A stretch of DNA of 64,000 bases from Lates calcarifer (Eukaryota > Chordata > Actinopteri > Centropomidae), in contig NC_066833.1 in the NCBI RefSeq assembly GCF_001640805.2, forward strand, positions 18,224,553 through 18,288,552, read 5' to 3'. The translations under genes and the position numbers were made by a program. A model generated the notes under the pieces. It made no database searches, was not told where the DNA came from, and saw only the letters and a program-made list of their open reading frames with translations. The stretch's first letter is position 1; each line of letters starts with the position of its first letter. Positions 23,023-37,260 of the stretch are shown here, piece after piece.

Positions 23023-25628
23023 TGCCCACAAACCACCAATCTCAATTCAGCGCACCCCACTGTGCACTTCCTGACAGCCTCCAGAAATGTTTTCAAGTTG
23101 TCAAGTCCCTACAGTAATCGTCCGGGAGCAGAAAATACAATAAAACAATAATCATGTGATCACAAATTTAGGTTATGTAAAGACTGTAAGAATAAAACTG
23201 TTTGGATTGCAGGCTCTTTCTTTTTCTGTTTTCATTTTGTTTCACACTGAAATCTGGCACAATATTTCAGTTGTTTGGTCACTTTGACACAGAAACAAAT
23301 AGGCTTTTCAAATCTGCTTCTTTGAAGTTGCAGCTGTTGAGACATTTGAGCATGAATTCAGTTTTATAAACAGCTTAATTTACCTGGTGGTTAGGCACAG
23401 TATGAAAATTATTAGGAAGGGGAGGACTGTGTATTTTCTTTTTGCTGAGGGGAGAGTTATTTGACTTTTTGAGGCGATTATGTGCGAGTCTTTTAACCGT
23501 TTCTCATACCCAGGTTCATATTCTATTGAATTTATTCTAATACGTAGCAGGCTACAACATAGTCTCATGTAACTTTCAATAACAGTGATAATTTAGGAGA
23601 TTTTGGTTTGAAAAAAGGCTTTAATGTTCAGGTAACTGGATCCATTTTACTATGTTTGCCAAAAGTTTGGCAATAACTAATTCTGCTTCTAATGTGCAAG
23701 TTGGTGGCACAATGAAAATTATTGCTCCAGTGACATATTAATGTTTAAACAGGACTACATGATATTTAGTTGTTTATGTGTGATATCAGAGGCAGGCTGT
23801 TGGAAACTCCAACAGGAAGGCGCTCCTTTTTTGAGAAGTGACACATATCTTTCAGCCTTACTCCCTTCCCCAGTCATTTTTATACTCTCCCTGAACAGTT
23901 AAGCATGCATTCAAGTGCATAATGCAAAAAGTCTGCACTAAAATGACTTCTTGTCGTGGTCTTGTGAAAACCTTAAAAGTATATCTATGGTCATTTTTCA
24001 TGGACTTTATTGTTATTTTACCTTTACATGCTCCTCTGTTGAGAGCTCAGCATAGAGAGTGTCATATGCTGTACACATTTTAAAGCCTCCTGTGGCAAAC
24101 TTGTGATTTTTGGCTATTTAAATAAAATTGATTTTGGCTGTGATAGTCGAGAAATCCTTTGGTTAAAGCCAAAAGGTGTTTTGGTGGTGGGAAAAAATAA
24201 AAGGACTGTTTTCCTGATGGACATTATGAAAATTATTGGGGTGGTGATGGTGGTGGCTGTGCTTTATGGTTAATTTTTGTTTTTGTTTTTTTAAGTACCA
24301 TCCTCCCCAGCATTATTAATATATTCTTCAAAGTCTCTGGATTTATAGCTCAAAAATTAAGACAACATTAAGACTTACTTTGCCAATAATAACTAAAAAT
24401 GGACAAACAATTTGCACTCTAATTTAAACCTTGATGCAATTTTCAAGCAAACATCAGGAGTGGAATTCCTAAAATTATGGCAAACAATAACATAATGGGC
24501 ACTGTTTATTGAATATTTCAAGTACTCTATATTTGTGGCTTTATAAGACTAGAGTTTTAGAAGAAAATTTTCTCAGAACTAACTCTGAGATAAATCTCCT
24601 GACACTCTCCCTTCAACAAAAAGAAAAATATAACACGCTCCCTTTTTTGACTTCCTGCTCATCCCTTTATTTTCGTAATATATGTTTTTGAAAACATTGT
24701 TTTTTCCCCTCACAGTGGCAGTGTGAAAACTCCTGATCATACACGTGATTCACGGATGCAGGTATAAATGCAGGGTCTATAGCGTTGCCCCAAGGAGCAC
24801 AGGCTACACTGACCCCCAGACAGAGGTGGTCTGACTATGTTCTTCATAGCCAGCAGTCTGATATAAACCAGTCTGACCTACAGCTGTACCTCACAGATAT
24901 TACTAGCCAGAGAGCCTCATGTTCCAATTACACTGCTGCACCGCTGCCTGAAGCTCAGCCATCTATGGAGAAAGCTAAGACAAGGCTGTCACAGATTTTA
25001 ATAAATGTAGGGAACGCTGCATGGGAAAAGTGTTGCTGTCTCAATAGAGTGACACAGACAGGCCAAGGCTGTCAATGGAGCCCCTAATGACAGAGTAAGA
25101 TAATGACAGACCCCAGTTAGAATCAGCAGGAAGAGGAAGATCAATCTGCAGCCAGAGAGGGAGGGATTGGAAGGAGGGGGACAAAACTGTGGGCTCTTTC
25201 TTTTCTATTTTCTCAGTTTTAGCTCATCTCATACATATATCTCTCTGCTGCAGCTGGCTCGCACCGTGGCAGGGCAGCTCTGCATTAAGCGCACAGTGGA
25301 TCAATAGCCATTACAACTCCCTCACAGCCTGACACATCGCAGGGCCACAGTTGACATTTCACTCAGGGCCGCATTGATCCCCAGTGCACAATATTCCAGC
25401 CCCCAGTTAGCGGCCGAGCCTGGGGTCTGGCTGGAATTGAAAAGCGAGGGAGGGGGGTGTAAAATGGCGGAGGGGGTGGCTAACCAGCTGCCCGTGCTAC
25501 AAGTAAACAGCACACCCCTTGATGCATTCCTCATTTTCAATCTACTGGTTTTCCTGCCACCACTGGCAATCTGAGAGGCTGTATCAGAGGATCAAAGCTT
25601 GACCTATGCGAATTATTTATACATGCAT

Positions 25629-25634
<6 letters not shown>

Positions 25635-25659
<25 letters not shown>
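25635..25659 (+). repeat. (TG)n microsatellite
   Basis: About twelve TG units flanked by TATA. Confidence 0.92.
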
Positions 25660-27590
25660 ATAAGGCAGAAATAGCCACACTGAAATCACTGTTGATAGCA
25701 TCTTTGCAGACCAGTGGAAAAGCAGACTGGTTTGAAAAAAAAAAAATCTAAAATAAGCATTTGCTGCAATTTAAAAAGTGGGAGTTTCCAAGAAATCTTG
25801 CTCAAAATAAACATGGAAAAATACTAGACAACACAACATTAGTCACAATTTGACTTAATTTCTTTTTAATTGCCTTCTGAGATGCTATCTCTGTGGTCAG
25901 TTTGACTTTGCAGCATGATCGCCAAAGCTGGCGAACACAAAGTGCTGAATTCATACTCATACTGCCGCTGCAAAATGTAAGGTAAATTATTTTCCAAAAT
26001 GTAAGTAAGTGTCCAAGAACATGACAATTCTACAGTGTCACTGAAGATGTAAAGACCACATTATGAAAATAAATACTGAAAACATACCACATTTTGATGC
26101 AGTAACAAGTATTTCTCCTGGTGTATATTCCAATAGGACACTTTGTATGTAGTCTAAAGCCATGTAAAACCTGCCCATCTGAAATTTGCATTGTTTTTCT
26201 TCATAGTGAATGGCACATCAATCACCTTTTTGAGGAAAAAGCATTATCTCTGTCTTTGAGGACCCATCTCGCCGTGCACAGTGGGCTGTGTGTTCACTGT
26301 GTGAGTTCTCGGAGCATTTTAGTTAAATGGAAGGAGAAAAAAAAAGTATCTTCTCATAACTCCTCTGCCCACGATCAGTGCTGCTGGGTTTGATTTCTAA
26401 ATTGCACTTCATATTTGAAAAAATAGGGGGATTCCCAGGCAAAATGACTGCAAGAGATTAAATACCTGCCCGGTGTGGTGCGACCACATTGTTCGCCAGA
26501 AAGACTGATGGAGGGGAAATTCTGTGGAGAGAAAAGAAAAACATGAAAGTGGGGGTTTCTTTTTCTGAATAGCTTATTTGAGACATTTTAATCATGAAAT
26601 AAAGGATACAGTCTGTTCTCTCCCTGCAGTCTCTACAGTACATTTAATGTATGTGTGACCATGCACCTGTTGAGAAAATGCATATTCAAATCAGGCACTC
26701 TGATTACATTACACGTATGATAATGAAACCCTTTCACATGTGTAATATATGCACCACCTCTAACACATCTAAAACGATATAAATAAGTGAAATTACAGGG
26801 GTAAATATTGTAGATATACCATAACGAATTTACAGTTCTACATGTGAATGAAGGAATGCATCAGATTACAGGTCTAATGTCATAATTGAACTCTTCTTCT
26901 GGGCAGAAATTTGATTTAATCAATTGTTACCACCTGGCTCAGTGTTTGCAACAACATGAGAGGCCAAACACAGCATGAGGATGTAAAAAGCGATTTACTA
27001 AATATTACACGTATACCAACACACCTTGAATATGTCTGGACCCAGCAACACCACGCAGCAGAAAAAGACCTGCAGCTGCCTCTGAATCAGATCCTCATCT
27101 TTAATTTCTATGTGGTCGGATACAATGGCTGTCGTCACATAGTCTGGGGTCATTATGTACTGCGAGAAGGAGAAAAAAAGAAAGTGTACATGAAGATGAG
27201 AACAGGTCTGCAGTCACAATGCTCCCATTTAACATGGCCGGGGGGTGGGGGGCTGGGAGAGTGGCGCAGCGTCTTGCCCTCTCTGTCCAATTGTACGACC
27301 CAGGACGGCCCGACAGGGAGACACCGGAGCCCCGCAGGCTTACAGAGGACTCTCACCGTCAACACTCATATAATGCTGCTTTGGCACAGACTCACAAGTA
27401 AGACAAGGCTTTACTCCAAGAGCTGCTGGCATGTGTCCAAGTGGCATATGGATATATGCCAGGGCATGGGATAGATCTAATGTTTGTGGTGTGCGTATTG
27501 TTTGAATTGTTGATTGTCGCACAGAATTAAATACAAACCAAAACCATAATACTTTCCCATGAAGAGCATAAACTGTATTCTTAGAGGGAA

Positions 27591-27624
27591 AATCTCTAAT
27601 TTATATGTTACATAATTAGAGATT
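27591..27624. repeat. Perfect 11-bp inverted repeat with TAATT cores
   Basis: AATCTCTAATT (27591-27601) and AATTAGAGATT (27614-27624) are exact reverse complements separated by 12 bp. Each arm contains a TAATT/AATTA homeodomain core. The surrounding 27570-27660 is AT-rich and repeat-free. Confidence 0.85.
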
Positions 27625-29097
27625 TGAGGAATCATTTTCAGTGCAAATGAAAATTTTCTCCAAGCTAGATTTCAAATTCACTTCATAAAGCAAGCCCTCA
27701 TTCTGATTCCTGTCTTCTTTGTGATCCACCTCTTTTGTCCTGCTCCAAAGTCACTTGTTCGACTGGTCAATGACTGTGTTTTTCTCCCTCGCAGTCTCAC
27801 AAAGTCAAATAGATGTTTTTCGAAGCCCAGACTTACGATGATGTTTGTGTGAATTATTCAGCCTTTGCTTTTATCAAGTAACAATAACCTGAAATACCCT
27901 AATGCAGAAATAGCAATTCAGAGAGAAACTCAAACTCACTTTTCTAGCCTCAGCCATCTTTCTTGGTAAAAGAAGTTGTCAAGGCATCAATCTTCGCAAC
28001 TCATCATTCACCTCTGTTATTCCTGGTTGTATTGTGATGGAAATACACAATGCTTTGATATACAGTAGCTCTTGAGATATTGTATGTGCGCTCTACATTG
28101 ACTTAAGGGTTGAATTTCACATTGAAGATGACTGTTGAGAGTCACCCTTTGGACAGTGAAGGCAGAACTATGCCCTGGCTTTACTCAGAGGAAACACCTG
28201 CAGAGAGGAACACATGCTGGTCGGCAGGGAAACCTCTGCTGTCTATTTTGCACTGATGAACTATTTCCAAGTTTAGAGGACTGTGACCTTTTTTCTGAAC
28301 ATTTGTAGCTCTGGATATTGTTTAAATGGTCCACCAGGGAGAAGCTGACAGAAAGGCATGTAGTGTTAGCAGCGCGGTTCTTTTTGTAGTGAGCAGCAGC
28401 GGTGGTTGATGGAGGTTTCTGCAGAGGGCAACAAGCTAAAGCCTGGGAGGAGCTTTGCTGTGCGGCAGCTCAGCCTCTCTGGGTCTGTGTGAGAAAGTTT
28501 TCTCCCTCCACGCAGCCTGGTTAAATTAGCCCCAGAGCCAGAGTGTGGACAGCAGCTGGAGTGCAAGAGTCAGCTCTGGCAGTGGTGATAATCAGCAGGG
28601 AGGATGTGGAGAGAGAAACCCTCAGGGAGGAAGGGGGTTGGCAGAGAGAGGGGGGGGACTGAAGGGGAGGAGGGGGGATACGGGACTGTGATCTTACAGA
28701 CCCAATCAGAATCCAAGTGGAGCCGAGGCCTCATGCAGTGTAACAGCACACCATCTCGCTGCAGCACTCAACGTCCTGGACACAGAGCAGGTCTCCTCCC
28801 TAACCGGCTGCTTAACCCTTTCAGAGTGTGTGTGCGTGGCTCCCCTGGCCCTCATTCGCTCATCACCACACTAATCAGCCTCAGAGACAGCAGCTGCAGG
28901 GAGCCCCACTCCTAACCTGGGCTGGAGAGGCTGTTATCCTCAACGAGGGGAGTGCAAATACAGAGCTTAGTGTTCTCAACAGGAACCACCGAGCATCCAC
29001 ATGTCTGACACTGGCTTCTTCCTCTATTGTGCCACATTCAGCTCAAAGTGCCATGTAAACAATGTCAGCAAATAATGTGATTCTTTACCAGAGAGCA

Positions 29098-29775
29098 GTG
29101 GTACTCAGATACTTTACATGTAGAGAAAAAGTAGTTATATTACAATGTGAAAATACTTTATAACAAGTCATGTACTAATGATTTTATTTCAGTAAAGCAC
29201 GAAAGTATCTAAAGTACTGTTTACACCCCTTGAGATTATTCTTATTATTAAATTACTGTAACTATTTAATTTATTTTTTTTTTTAATTTCTGCATCATGA
29301 CACCTCCCAAAAAAGAGAAAAATATTTAATTTCCTCCAAAATGCCATTAAGTAAAATTTGCATTAACTATAAAACTGAGCTGAAAACCAAGCCAAACAGC
29401 AGTGACTGCTGTTACCCCAGAGAAACAGCCTAAAAAGATGAGAAAACAAGGCATGTTTTCTATCCAGCCTGAAAACTCCTTTTCTCAACTTTACTACTTC
29501 ACTAGTTACTGCTCACTGCCTTTATTATATAATTAGGTTATAATCAGTTGATGCTTAAATGTGTAAAACAGCATTTTAATGTATTAATTGCTCCTGGTAA
29601 GGTGTAACAATTTTACATTACTGCTGTATAGTTTATATATATGTATGTAATAACTAGCTGTCAGATAAATGTAGTGGAGTAAATAATACAATATTTTGGC
29701 AGTGAAATGTAATATAGTATAAGTTAAAATTGGAATGGAGTGGACATACTCAGGTACAGCTACCTTAAAATTGTA
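29098..29775 (+). mobile_element. Teleost interspersed repeat of the 'TACTCAGATACTTTAC' type
   Basis: The left part reads GTGGTACTCAGATACTTTAC, GAAAATACTTTATAACAAGT and AGTATCTAAAGTACTG. The right part reads GTAGTGGAGTAAATAATACA, GTGAAATGTAATATAG and TACTCAGGTACAGCTACC. From recall these match a very abundant non-coding fish repeat that begins and ends with TACTC/GAGTA motifs, probably a non-autonomous DNA transposon. Ends are approximate. Confidence 0.6.
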
Positions 29776-32700
29776 TTTTTAATGTCTTTTAATCTGTGAT
29801 TTATTGCAAAGCTTGAGTGGCCACAGGTCAACAATAAATCAGTAGAAGTTTAAATAAAGACCTGAATGAATGTAAAGGGAAAAGAATAAAGTACTGTATT
29901 CCCTACTCGCGCCGGCAGTTGTGGAATATCCTCACTAAATCAGACCGTAGGTCAGAGCAGCTCAGAGGTTGCACGCGACCAGCGGTTCATCAGTGTGTGC
30001 GTGACACATGAACATGATGGAGGGTGTGGAGGAACGTCCGGACAGGTGGGGTCAGAGCCAGGTTTGATTACACAGCTGCTGATCCTCCACCTCAGAAACC
30101 CAGAGACAAACCAGCACCCCCCCAGTCCTGCCCCGGTCCTTGAATCCATTCATCCACTGATAAAACAGACCCGGGTGTCGGATACTGTACAGCACACTGT
30201 GCCCTGTGGTCCACTGCACAAAGTCACAAAACTAATCTGACTTGACTTTCTGTAGAGTAGTTTTAATTTATGTTGTTGTGTAAAGGCAACAAACATGTTC
30301 AGAGTCCGCACAAATGAATTACTCTTAGTCAACATCTCCACACAATGTCTGGTCCAAGAAACATTTCCACCAAAGAATTTTGTGATACTGTAAGAGCCAA
30401 TGCGCTCTCCGAGGCCCAGCTTGACATGACATGAAGCAACGATTTTATGTTGTCTGTCAAATATAGAGGGGAAAAAAAATCAATGCAACTTGACAGCATT
30501 ACATAAAGAGCTTTTGTGCCTTGATATTTCTTTTCTGCCTGTGTACTTTTGTCTGGGGTGTACAGAGACTCGTTCTCCAGGCCCAGGGGGAGCAGAGCTG
30601 GCGAGAACAATGTGGGAATCCAAGGAGGAAACGGCGCATGTTGTTTTTTCTCTACAGTTTCTGCTGTGACTCTATAAGAGGCTGCATCTTTACAGACCAT
30701 TTCATACGGCTACATCATCCATCACAGCAGACAGGTTAGACTTCACCTTCTGCACAAAATCCCCAACTTGACCCCTGAATACTTCTGAGTTGAAGACGTT
30801 CAAAATAAACAGTGTCATGGATGTGAAACCCTTAAAAATACAGAAGTAATGTGCGGGATTAAGATCAAATCAATTTAACATGACATTATTTTTGGCCATG
30901 TCTGAATACTCATGATTTATTTCTCTAATCTTACTCTCTCTCCATCGTTTTCAGTGCTGCCAAATGCATTTTGTGGCTTTGTAATGGGCGTTTTTGTAAA
31001 TTAGCAGCAATACACCATATAAATTGATAAATTGACATTTAAGTGCATTATTGCATCAAACACTCACTCAATATAATGAAAGTAAGTGCATCCATCTGCG
31101 CATCATTAACTACAAGAGCAGTCCACATTTACAGTTTGATGGGAATATGGGAAAAAAAAATTCCAGGGAGCTGACCAACCACATACTGTAGTAGCCTCCA
31201 TATAATCTGATTACAGCTAAAACCTGAGCTTAGTCCTGGTGCTCTCTCGCAGAGGTGACAAAGCTATGAGTGCTACTGACTGCCCAGGTGCAACAAGGCA
31301 GCCTGGGCTCGGTGTGTCTGTGGGGGCCTATAACACTCCAGGCTTCACCCTGCAGAGCCTCAGCCACGACAGCGTCTCACTCTCCCTCTTGTCCAGAAGA
31401 GGATCAGCAGCGGCTTAGAACTGCCCAGGCTGCGAGGTGAACAAGTGGGGCTTTGAGGAGCCCTCTGCCAGTCAGACGGAGAGCTTCAGGCCTCCAGCCC
31501 TCAGGGGTTAACCTCTCAGACTGCCAAGCAAAATACTGCAAGAGGCTTGCAATTACACAGACAGTCAAAGGCCACACGCAATTTCCAGAGCTATTTACAC
31601 AGTTAGAAGCCACCACCCCCCACACACACACCCCCAGAACTGCCAAGAATAGGCAGAATTAAGATGGTAGTGAGAGGTAAGGTAGGCTTTTAAATACCCT
31701 TTGCCCTCCTGCGGCTGTAAACAAAGCAACTGAAGGCTGCAACATGTGAGTTAAGTTCAAATAAATTCACAAATATATTTTTAAATTCAGGGAGTTCACA
31801 CAGTGACAGGAGCATCTATTGCAATATATTAAGAACTACTGAAACTTTGGGAAGCTTAAAATGTTCAGAGAAGTTTTGGATCAATTTAATTGTGGGGGTG
31901 GATGAGCCTCTATCCTGGTAAATGTAATTTTATACGATAATATCAATGTGTACATCTGAGTAGTAATGAGATAGGGGGGAAAAAATCAGCAACACAAAAT
32001 TAATCTCTCTGACTTTTGTCTTGACTTAATGTTCACACTGAGGTCCTAACATGTGAACAGGGGTCAAAGACAAAGAGATGTATTCCTTGGTAAACTGGCA
32101 TATCTCTGATGGTTTACAGACTTATATGGTGTAACAGTATATCATATCATGTACTGCATTATATTACAAGCCTCCCATTATTGTGCCCATCACCTGTACA
32201 TTAGATAGTGTATCCAGTAACATGCCTTGGTCCTGCTGCACAGCCATGTACGATGAGGTCGTATAAAACACAGTCGTACCTCCTGGCGGGCCGGTGCAGC
32301 GGTGCCCCCATGGGACTGCAGGGGCCCCAGCAGCCTCTAACCCACACAGCTGTTCTCCAGGTCTGGAGCCTCTCCAGAGCCCTAGCAGTTCCTCCTGCTT
32401 TGGGGACTGCCCGCCTGGGGGGGCAATGGAGCACTAATAATAACAACATCCAACATGCAGGCCCGGGGTCAGACACAAACTGTGACCCTCCCCATCACAG
32501 CACCAGAACCTGGACAGGAGCCAGGACACAGAGCCACATTGCAGCCTGGGAGAGCAGGGTGAAGAAGGGTGAGGTGGGGTAGAGGGGGGCGGGTCTGTGG
32601 GTGGCTGGAGCTTTCAGGGCTCCTTTCACTTCCTGCTTAGTAAGCCGCCACCATTTTGGGGGGTGGAGGAGGGTTTGAAGAGTGGCTTATTATGCAGGAG

Positions 32701-35700
32701 GGAGGGACTGTTTTTTGGATATGGGTAGATTATATTTGGAGACTTGTAGGTGGTGTGATAGCTTGGATTTCAAAATGTGGAGGCCAGATGAGAAATGATG
32801 AATGTCATACCTGAAAAGGATAATGTCTCAATGGTAAACTGCTCACTGGGGGAAAATAGCAACAAGGCGAAACCATTTTGCTTCTCAGCACCTGCTTTTT
32901 GCTGTGGCACACCCACACAAGCAGCACTGAACTGCAAGGATGTAAGTATCTTAAATGACAGAGTCAAGAGGCAAAGCTGTGTCTGTTCATGCCTCTAACT
33001 GCAGCTTCTGGGAGACCCTGAGCTTTACTGGATTTAGCACTCATGTCCATGAGTAAAATACACTGTGAGCTGTTTATTTGGACTCCAAATGATCAGAGAT
33101 CACAAATTCACATCAAAGAAAACTGGACTTCATGTATGTCTCCCTGTATGAAAACAGAAACAACAAATTCCTGCTCTGAATAACAATCCCGAGTTTGTTA
33201 TTTGCAGAGTACAAACATAGAACTCCACCCTGGTCGGGTCTTACAGGTCGGCCAGCGGTGCACTTATGGTTTCTCACACACTCCGTACGAGGGGGAATAC
33301 TTGGCCCTAATTAGCACTGAGCATCTGGCAAATGTCAGTGTGTGTCTGCGTGCAGCATTCCTATTTACTTAGTAAGCTTGGGTTCAGCTGGAAAAAAACA
33401 CTGTGAGAGCTTTGCAGTGTTTCAGACCGGGGTCCTGGGAGTGTTTTGTTATCGTATCGTGAGTGACATATGTGTAAAGTAATAGCAGTCTTCTCACTAT
33501 CCCCTGATTCTTGTGTACAGTTAAGGTTTACTGAGCATTTCTCATTCTGTTGTACACCAACCAAACATATCCATTACTGTGTTAGTGCAGTAAAAATACA
33601 CTTCACATGGATTTGTTTAATTCAGCTGAGTGGCCTTTTGCTACTGATTTTGATTTTGTCATCAGCCGAGTCGAGAACAAAATCGTTGCTCTATACCACT
33701 GATGTCTACATCTATTACCTCAATCACTATTAAAAGGATCATGTTCTCTGTCTGTTTGCCCTCCAGCCAAATAATAGGTTAATCACTTCTTGTGATTCTA
33801 AATTGCAGATGAAACTGAAAACCTCACATATGAGGAGGGAAAAAAGCAGAGATTAAAACTACACATAATCTGACTGGATTTCTGTTCCTATAAACTCAGC
33901 AGAGAGTTTATGGGAACATGTTTGGCTTCTACTGCTGTTATTCTACAAAGCCACCTTTCTCTTGCTCCCTTGAATTTTGATATGAAGTAGCAACTGATCC
34001 CTTCTGATGCTCATCGTATGCACTGATCGTAACACTGAGCTCACTTTATATACAAAGTTGAAAACGATCCAACGTGTAAACACCCAGGTGAAATGCTGCA
34101 CAAACAACAAAGACAAGCACAGTTCACAGCGGTTCAGCACACTCCCCGTGAAGCTGCAGTGTGGCAGCAGACAAGCACAGTTCAGTCCAGTCGGCTTGAT
34201 CGCAGCTCCGATCTCCAACCTGACAAGATTACACAGAGGCTTCCTGTCTCCTCGGCCGCCCCGATACCATCTCAGTCTGACTTCTCCCTCCCTTCCCCAT
34301 ACGGTTCTGTCCCAGCCTCAGATAGCACCAATTACAGCCTAATGGGACAGTTTTAATAAGAAAACTACATCTAGAGAAGCACATGTTCATCCAACTCCAC
34401 ACAGCACGGCTCATTTAAGAGATTAATACGCAGGCAGGCCCTGCAGTACAAGAAAAGTCAGTCTTAAGAAATAACAGCTTAGTCAAAGAGGTCATTCATG
34501 TGCAGATGAAAACGTAAAGCCCACTCTTAATGTTTTCTGTTGATCTCTATTACAGAAATAACTTCACAATTAAATCCTCCGTGCTGTGCAGAACATTGAC
34601 ATATGAATGTTTCCCATTCCTCCACCTAGTAATTACTCACAACTCGTTTTTATTTAAGTCACACATTGAAAATTAGTCCTCCACAGATTTTTCAACAAAC
34701 AAGCCTAACTTCCTGGTAGATGTTATGTCATATTTTACAGCTGCACATGGAGTAAATTAAAACCAAATGCCGCAGCAGGTTCCCGTCATTGATGATTATA
34801 AGTAGTATGATGACTCAAAAAGCATAGGGTCATTTGCATTTGTTCAAATCAATTAGAAAAGCACAACAGAGAGAGATAGAGGGGCTAAAAAAGCTAAATT
34901 TTGAATAAGCTACTTTGTCTTCATCGGGTTGTGATGAAGGAAAGGATTATCTCTACAAACATGCATCACTTGTGACAAAAATAACAAGTCTTGTCATGCG
35001 GCTGTTCACTAACTGTCAATCATGATAACAAAATCCAGTGCTTTATGTACACTAACTGATCTATTTTCATGCCATCTGAATAGAAATCCGGCTTAATACA
35101 CGCTCGATTTGAAGTGCACCATGATCCCAAGTCATTTAGCCGACAGATGTAATCACAACCACAAGCTCTGGTCGTACACAGATGGAAATCAATTACCATG
35201 AATATTGCAAAAGAAAGGAAAAAAAAAAAACATTGGCACTCGGAGAACTTAATCATTTCATGCACATCTGCCATTTGTTCTAAATCAGAATGAACACTTG
35301 TGCCTGTTTATTGAAGGAGATTAAAGACTTCCTGTGTGAAAACATATTCTGTGGAAGAAAAAAAACCTTTTCAGTTGTTGCTGCTATTTCTGTATTTGCT
35401 GATACTTCAGTATACACTTCTTGAGGAATCATGTCATGTTTAAGGCAGAGCGGTGAACCAGCAGACTGGACACCGGGGACATCTACTGCTAAACTATCAA
35501 CACCACCACTTTCATCACATCCTTCACTTGAGCAAATTACCATATCAGCAGCCTGATCTCAAAGCGGTCCAAGAGACCACAATCTCCGCTCTCTGACGCA
35601 CAATTAAAAGATGTCAAACTCGGTTTCTCTTACACTGTTTTGGTCCTGGCTGTCAGCGCATCAAACATTATCTTAAAGAGGACTCATTTAGCAGAGAAAA

Positions 35701-36784
35701 GGGACTGGCCAGGTTCAGTGATGGTGAAAAGGGGGCTCAGTAGCCTCGGGGTATGTGGGTAACCAAGGAGCACAAAAGAAAATGAGGAACACGATAAGCA
35801 AAGCAGTGATGGTGGGAGGGTGTGGTGTGGAGGGGGACCCAGCTCTCCCCTGGGAACCTGGGGGCTAAGACGCTGGAGCTCCTCCACACAGGTATCATGT
35901 TCGGCAGGTCCTTCAGGACGGCTGGGCTCCAGTCCAAAACTCCCTGACTGTCTGCCTCAGCGGAGAGAGGTGGAGGCGCCATAAGGTAACAGTAGCAGAA
36001 ATGCCAACAGGTGAAACTAAATATTCAAGTCAAGCTTGATACCTGCTGGCTGTCATTTCACAGAATGATGGCATTAAGCCTTTCTGCCTGCTTTAATGTA
36101 AGTTACATCCAATTACTTGCATGATTAAACATGCTGAAAGTGAGGAAATGCAAGCATTAATGGACGTTCCTCCCTCTTTTTCTCTGAAATATGAAAAGTA
36201 AGAGAGGGGCGACTGAAACCCATGAGAGTTTCAGACATAAATCAACCTCCCACATATCCACTCTGACACAACATAATGGACAGACTGTGTCCCCCTTACA
36301 AAAGCGCAGCAACTAAGGGCCCACTGCTGGATCCACCGTAATAGCCTTGACTCTGGGAGAAAGTGCCCTGTCTTCTTTAGATTTCAATTCACTGCAGCTG
36401 AATGGCTGATCAACTGCAGAGGGGGAATAAGCTGAAATAGACATGCTGAATATTGCACTTGTCACCCTGGATGTGGCTTTGTTCTTTATATATAAACCTG
36501 ACATCTTGAAAAGCTCTAAATCTACAGAACAGAAATACTTCTGTGGTGTCTAAAATGCTTACATTTTAACACAGAAATGTGCTGTACTCATCAATGAAGG
36601 CACATAATGCAATCTGTGCTATTTTCAGGTTTGACTGACATTCAACATAGACAAGGGCAAAAAAAATCTAAGAGTGGACAGCCGATGTTTAACAAAATAG
36701 TTAAATTCATGAGGCTAATAAAATTTGATTTGAAATGATATAGCATCATGAACACTAGTGAGGTGCATCATATCAAAAGCACTG

Positions 36785-36990
36785 CTGCACGTTAACGATT
36801 CTTTTCATTATGGATTAATCTGATTATGATCAATTAGGTCAATAAAAATGTCAGAAAATAGTGAAATATGTGTATCACAATTTCCCAGACCCCAAGCTGG
36901 CATCTTCAAATGCTCGATACCAGAGAGTAGTTGGTATTTATCCTTGAAAAATGACTCACAATGATTCAGTTCAATTCAGAAGTTTCAAAT
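36785..36990 (+). mobile_element. Teleost interspersed repeat ('ATTAATCTG...GTCAGAAAATAGTGAAA' type)
   Basis: Contains TTCATTATGGATTAATCTG, ATGTCAGAAAATAGTGAAAT and ATCACAATTTCCCAGACCCC. From recall this is a widespread fish repeat of unknown autonomous partner. A short reverse-oriented fragment of the same family is at 51838-51895. Confidence 0.6.
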
Positions 36991-37029
36991 GAATAAATTT
37001 TCTTTTCTTTGCTTTCTTGCTGATACTTA

Positions 37030-37260
37030 GATGGCAAAGTTGATGCCCCTGCCATGTCTGTACGTTTTATATGAAGCAAATGCCAGCAGCCGGTTAGCTT
37101 AGCTTAGCACAAATACAGGAAACAGGGGGAAATGGTTAGCCCTGGCTCTCTCCTAAAGGAACAAAATCTGCCTCTGCCAGCACCTCTAAAGCTCACTAAT
37201 TAACACGTTGTATCTTGTTTGTTTAATCCAATCAAAAACCAAAGCGTAAAAAACACATAA
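37030..37260 (+). mobile_element. Teleost interspersed repeat ('GGTTAGCTTAGCTTAGC' type), copy 1
   Basis: Diagnostic text is GCCAGCAGCCGGTTAGCTTA, CAGCACCTCTAAAGCTCACT and AATTAACACGTTGTATCTTG. It is the best-preserved of three copies in this window (others at about 51050-51140 and 60580-60845). Ends are approximate. Confidence 0.7.

Noticed and set aside
22583..23151. Overlapping 148- and 157-codon open frames on opposite strands
   Set aside because: No recognisable domain; they cross a CA microsatellite and lack splice or family support.
26956..27474. 172-codon plus-strand open frame
   Set aside because: No similarity to a known family, a low-complexity G-rich middle, and no gene context; probably chance.
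32201..32582. Pro/Ala-rich open frames on both strands in a GC-richer patch
   Set aside because: Composition effect; mirrored frames and no conserved motif.
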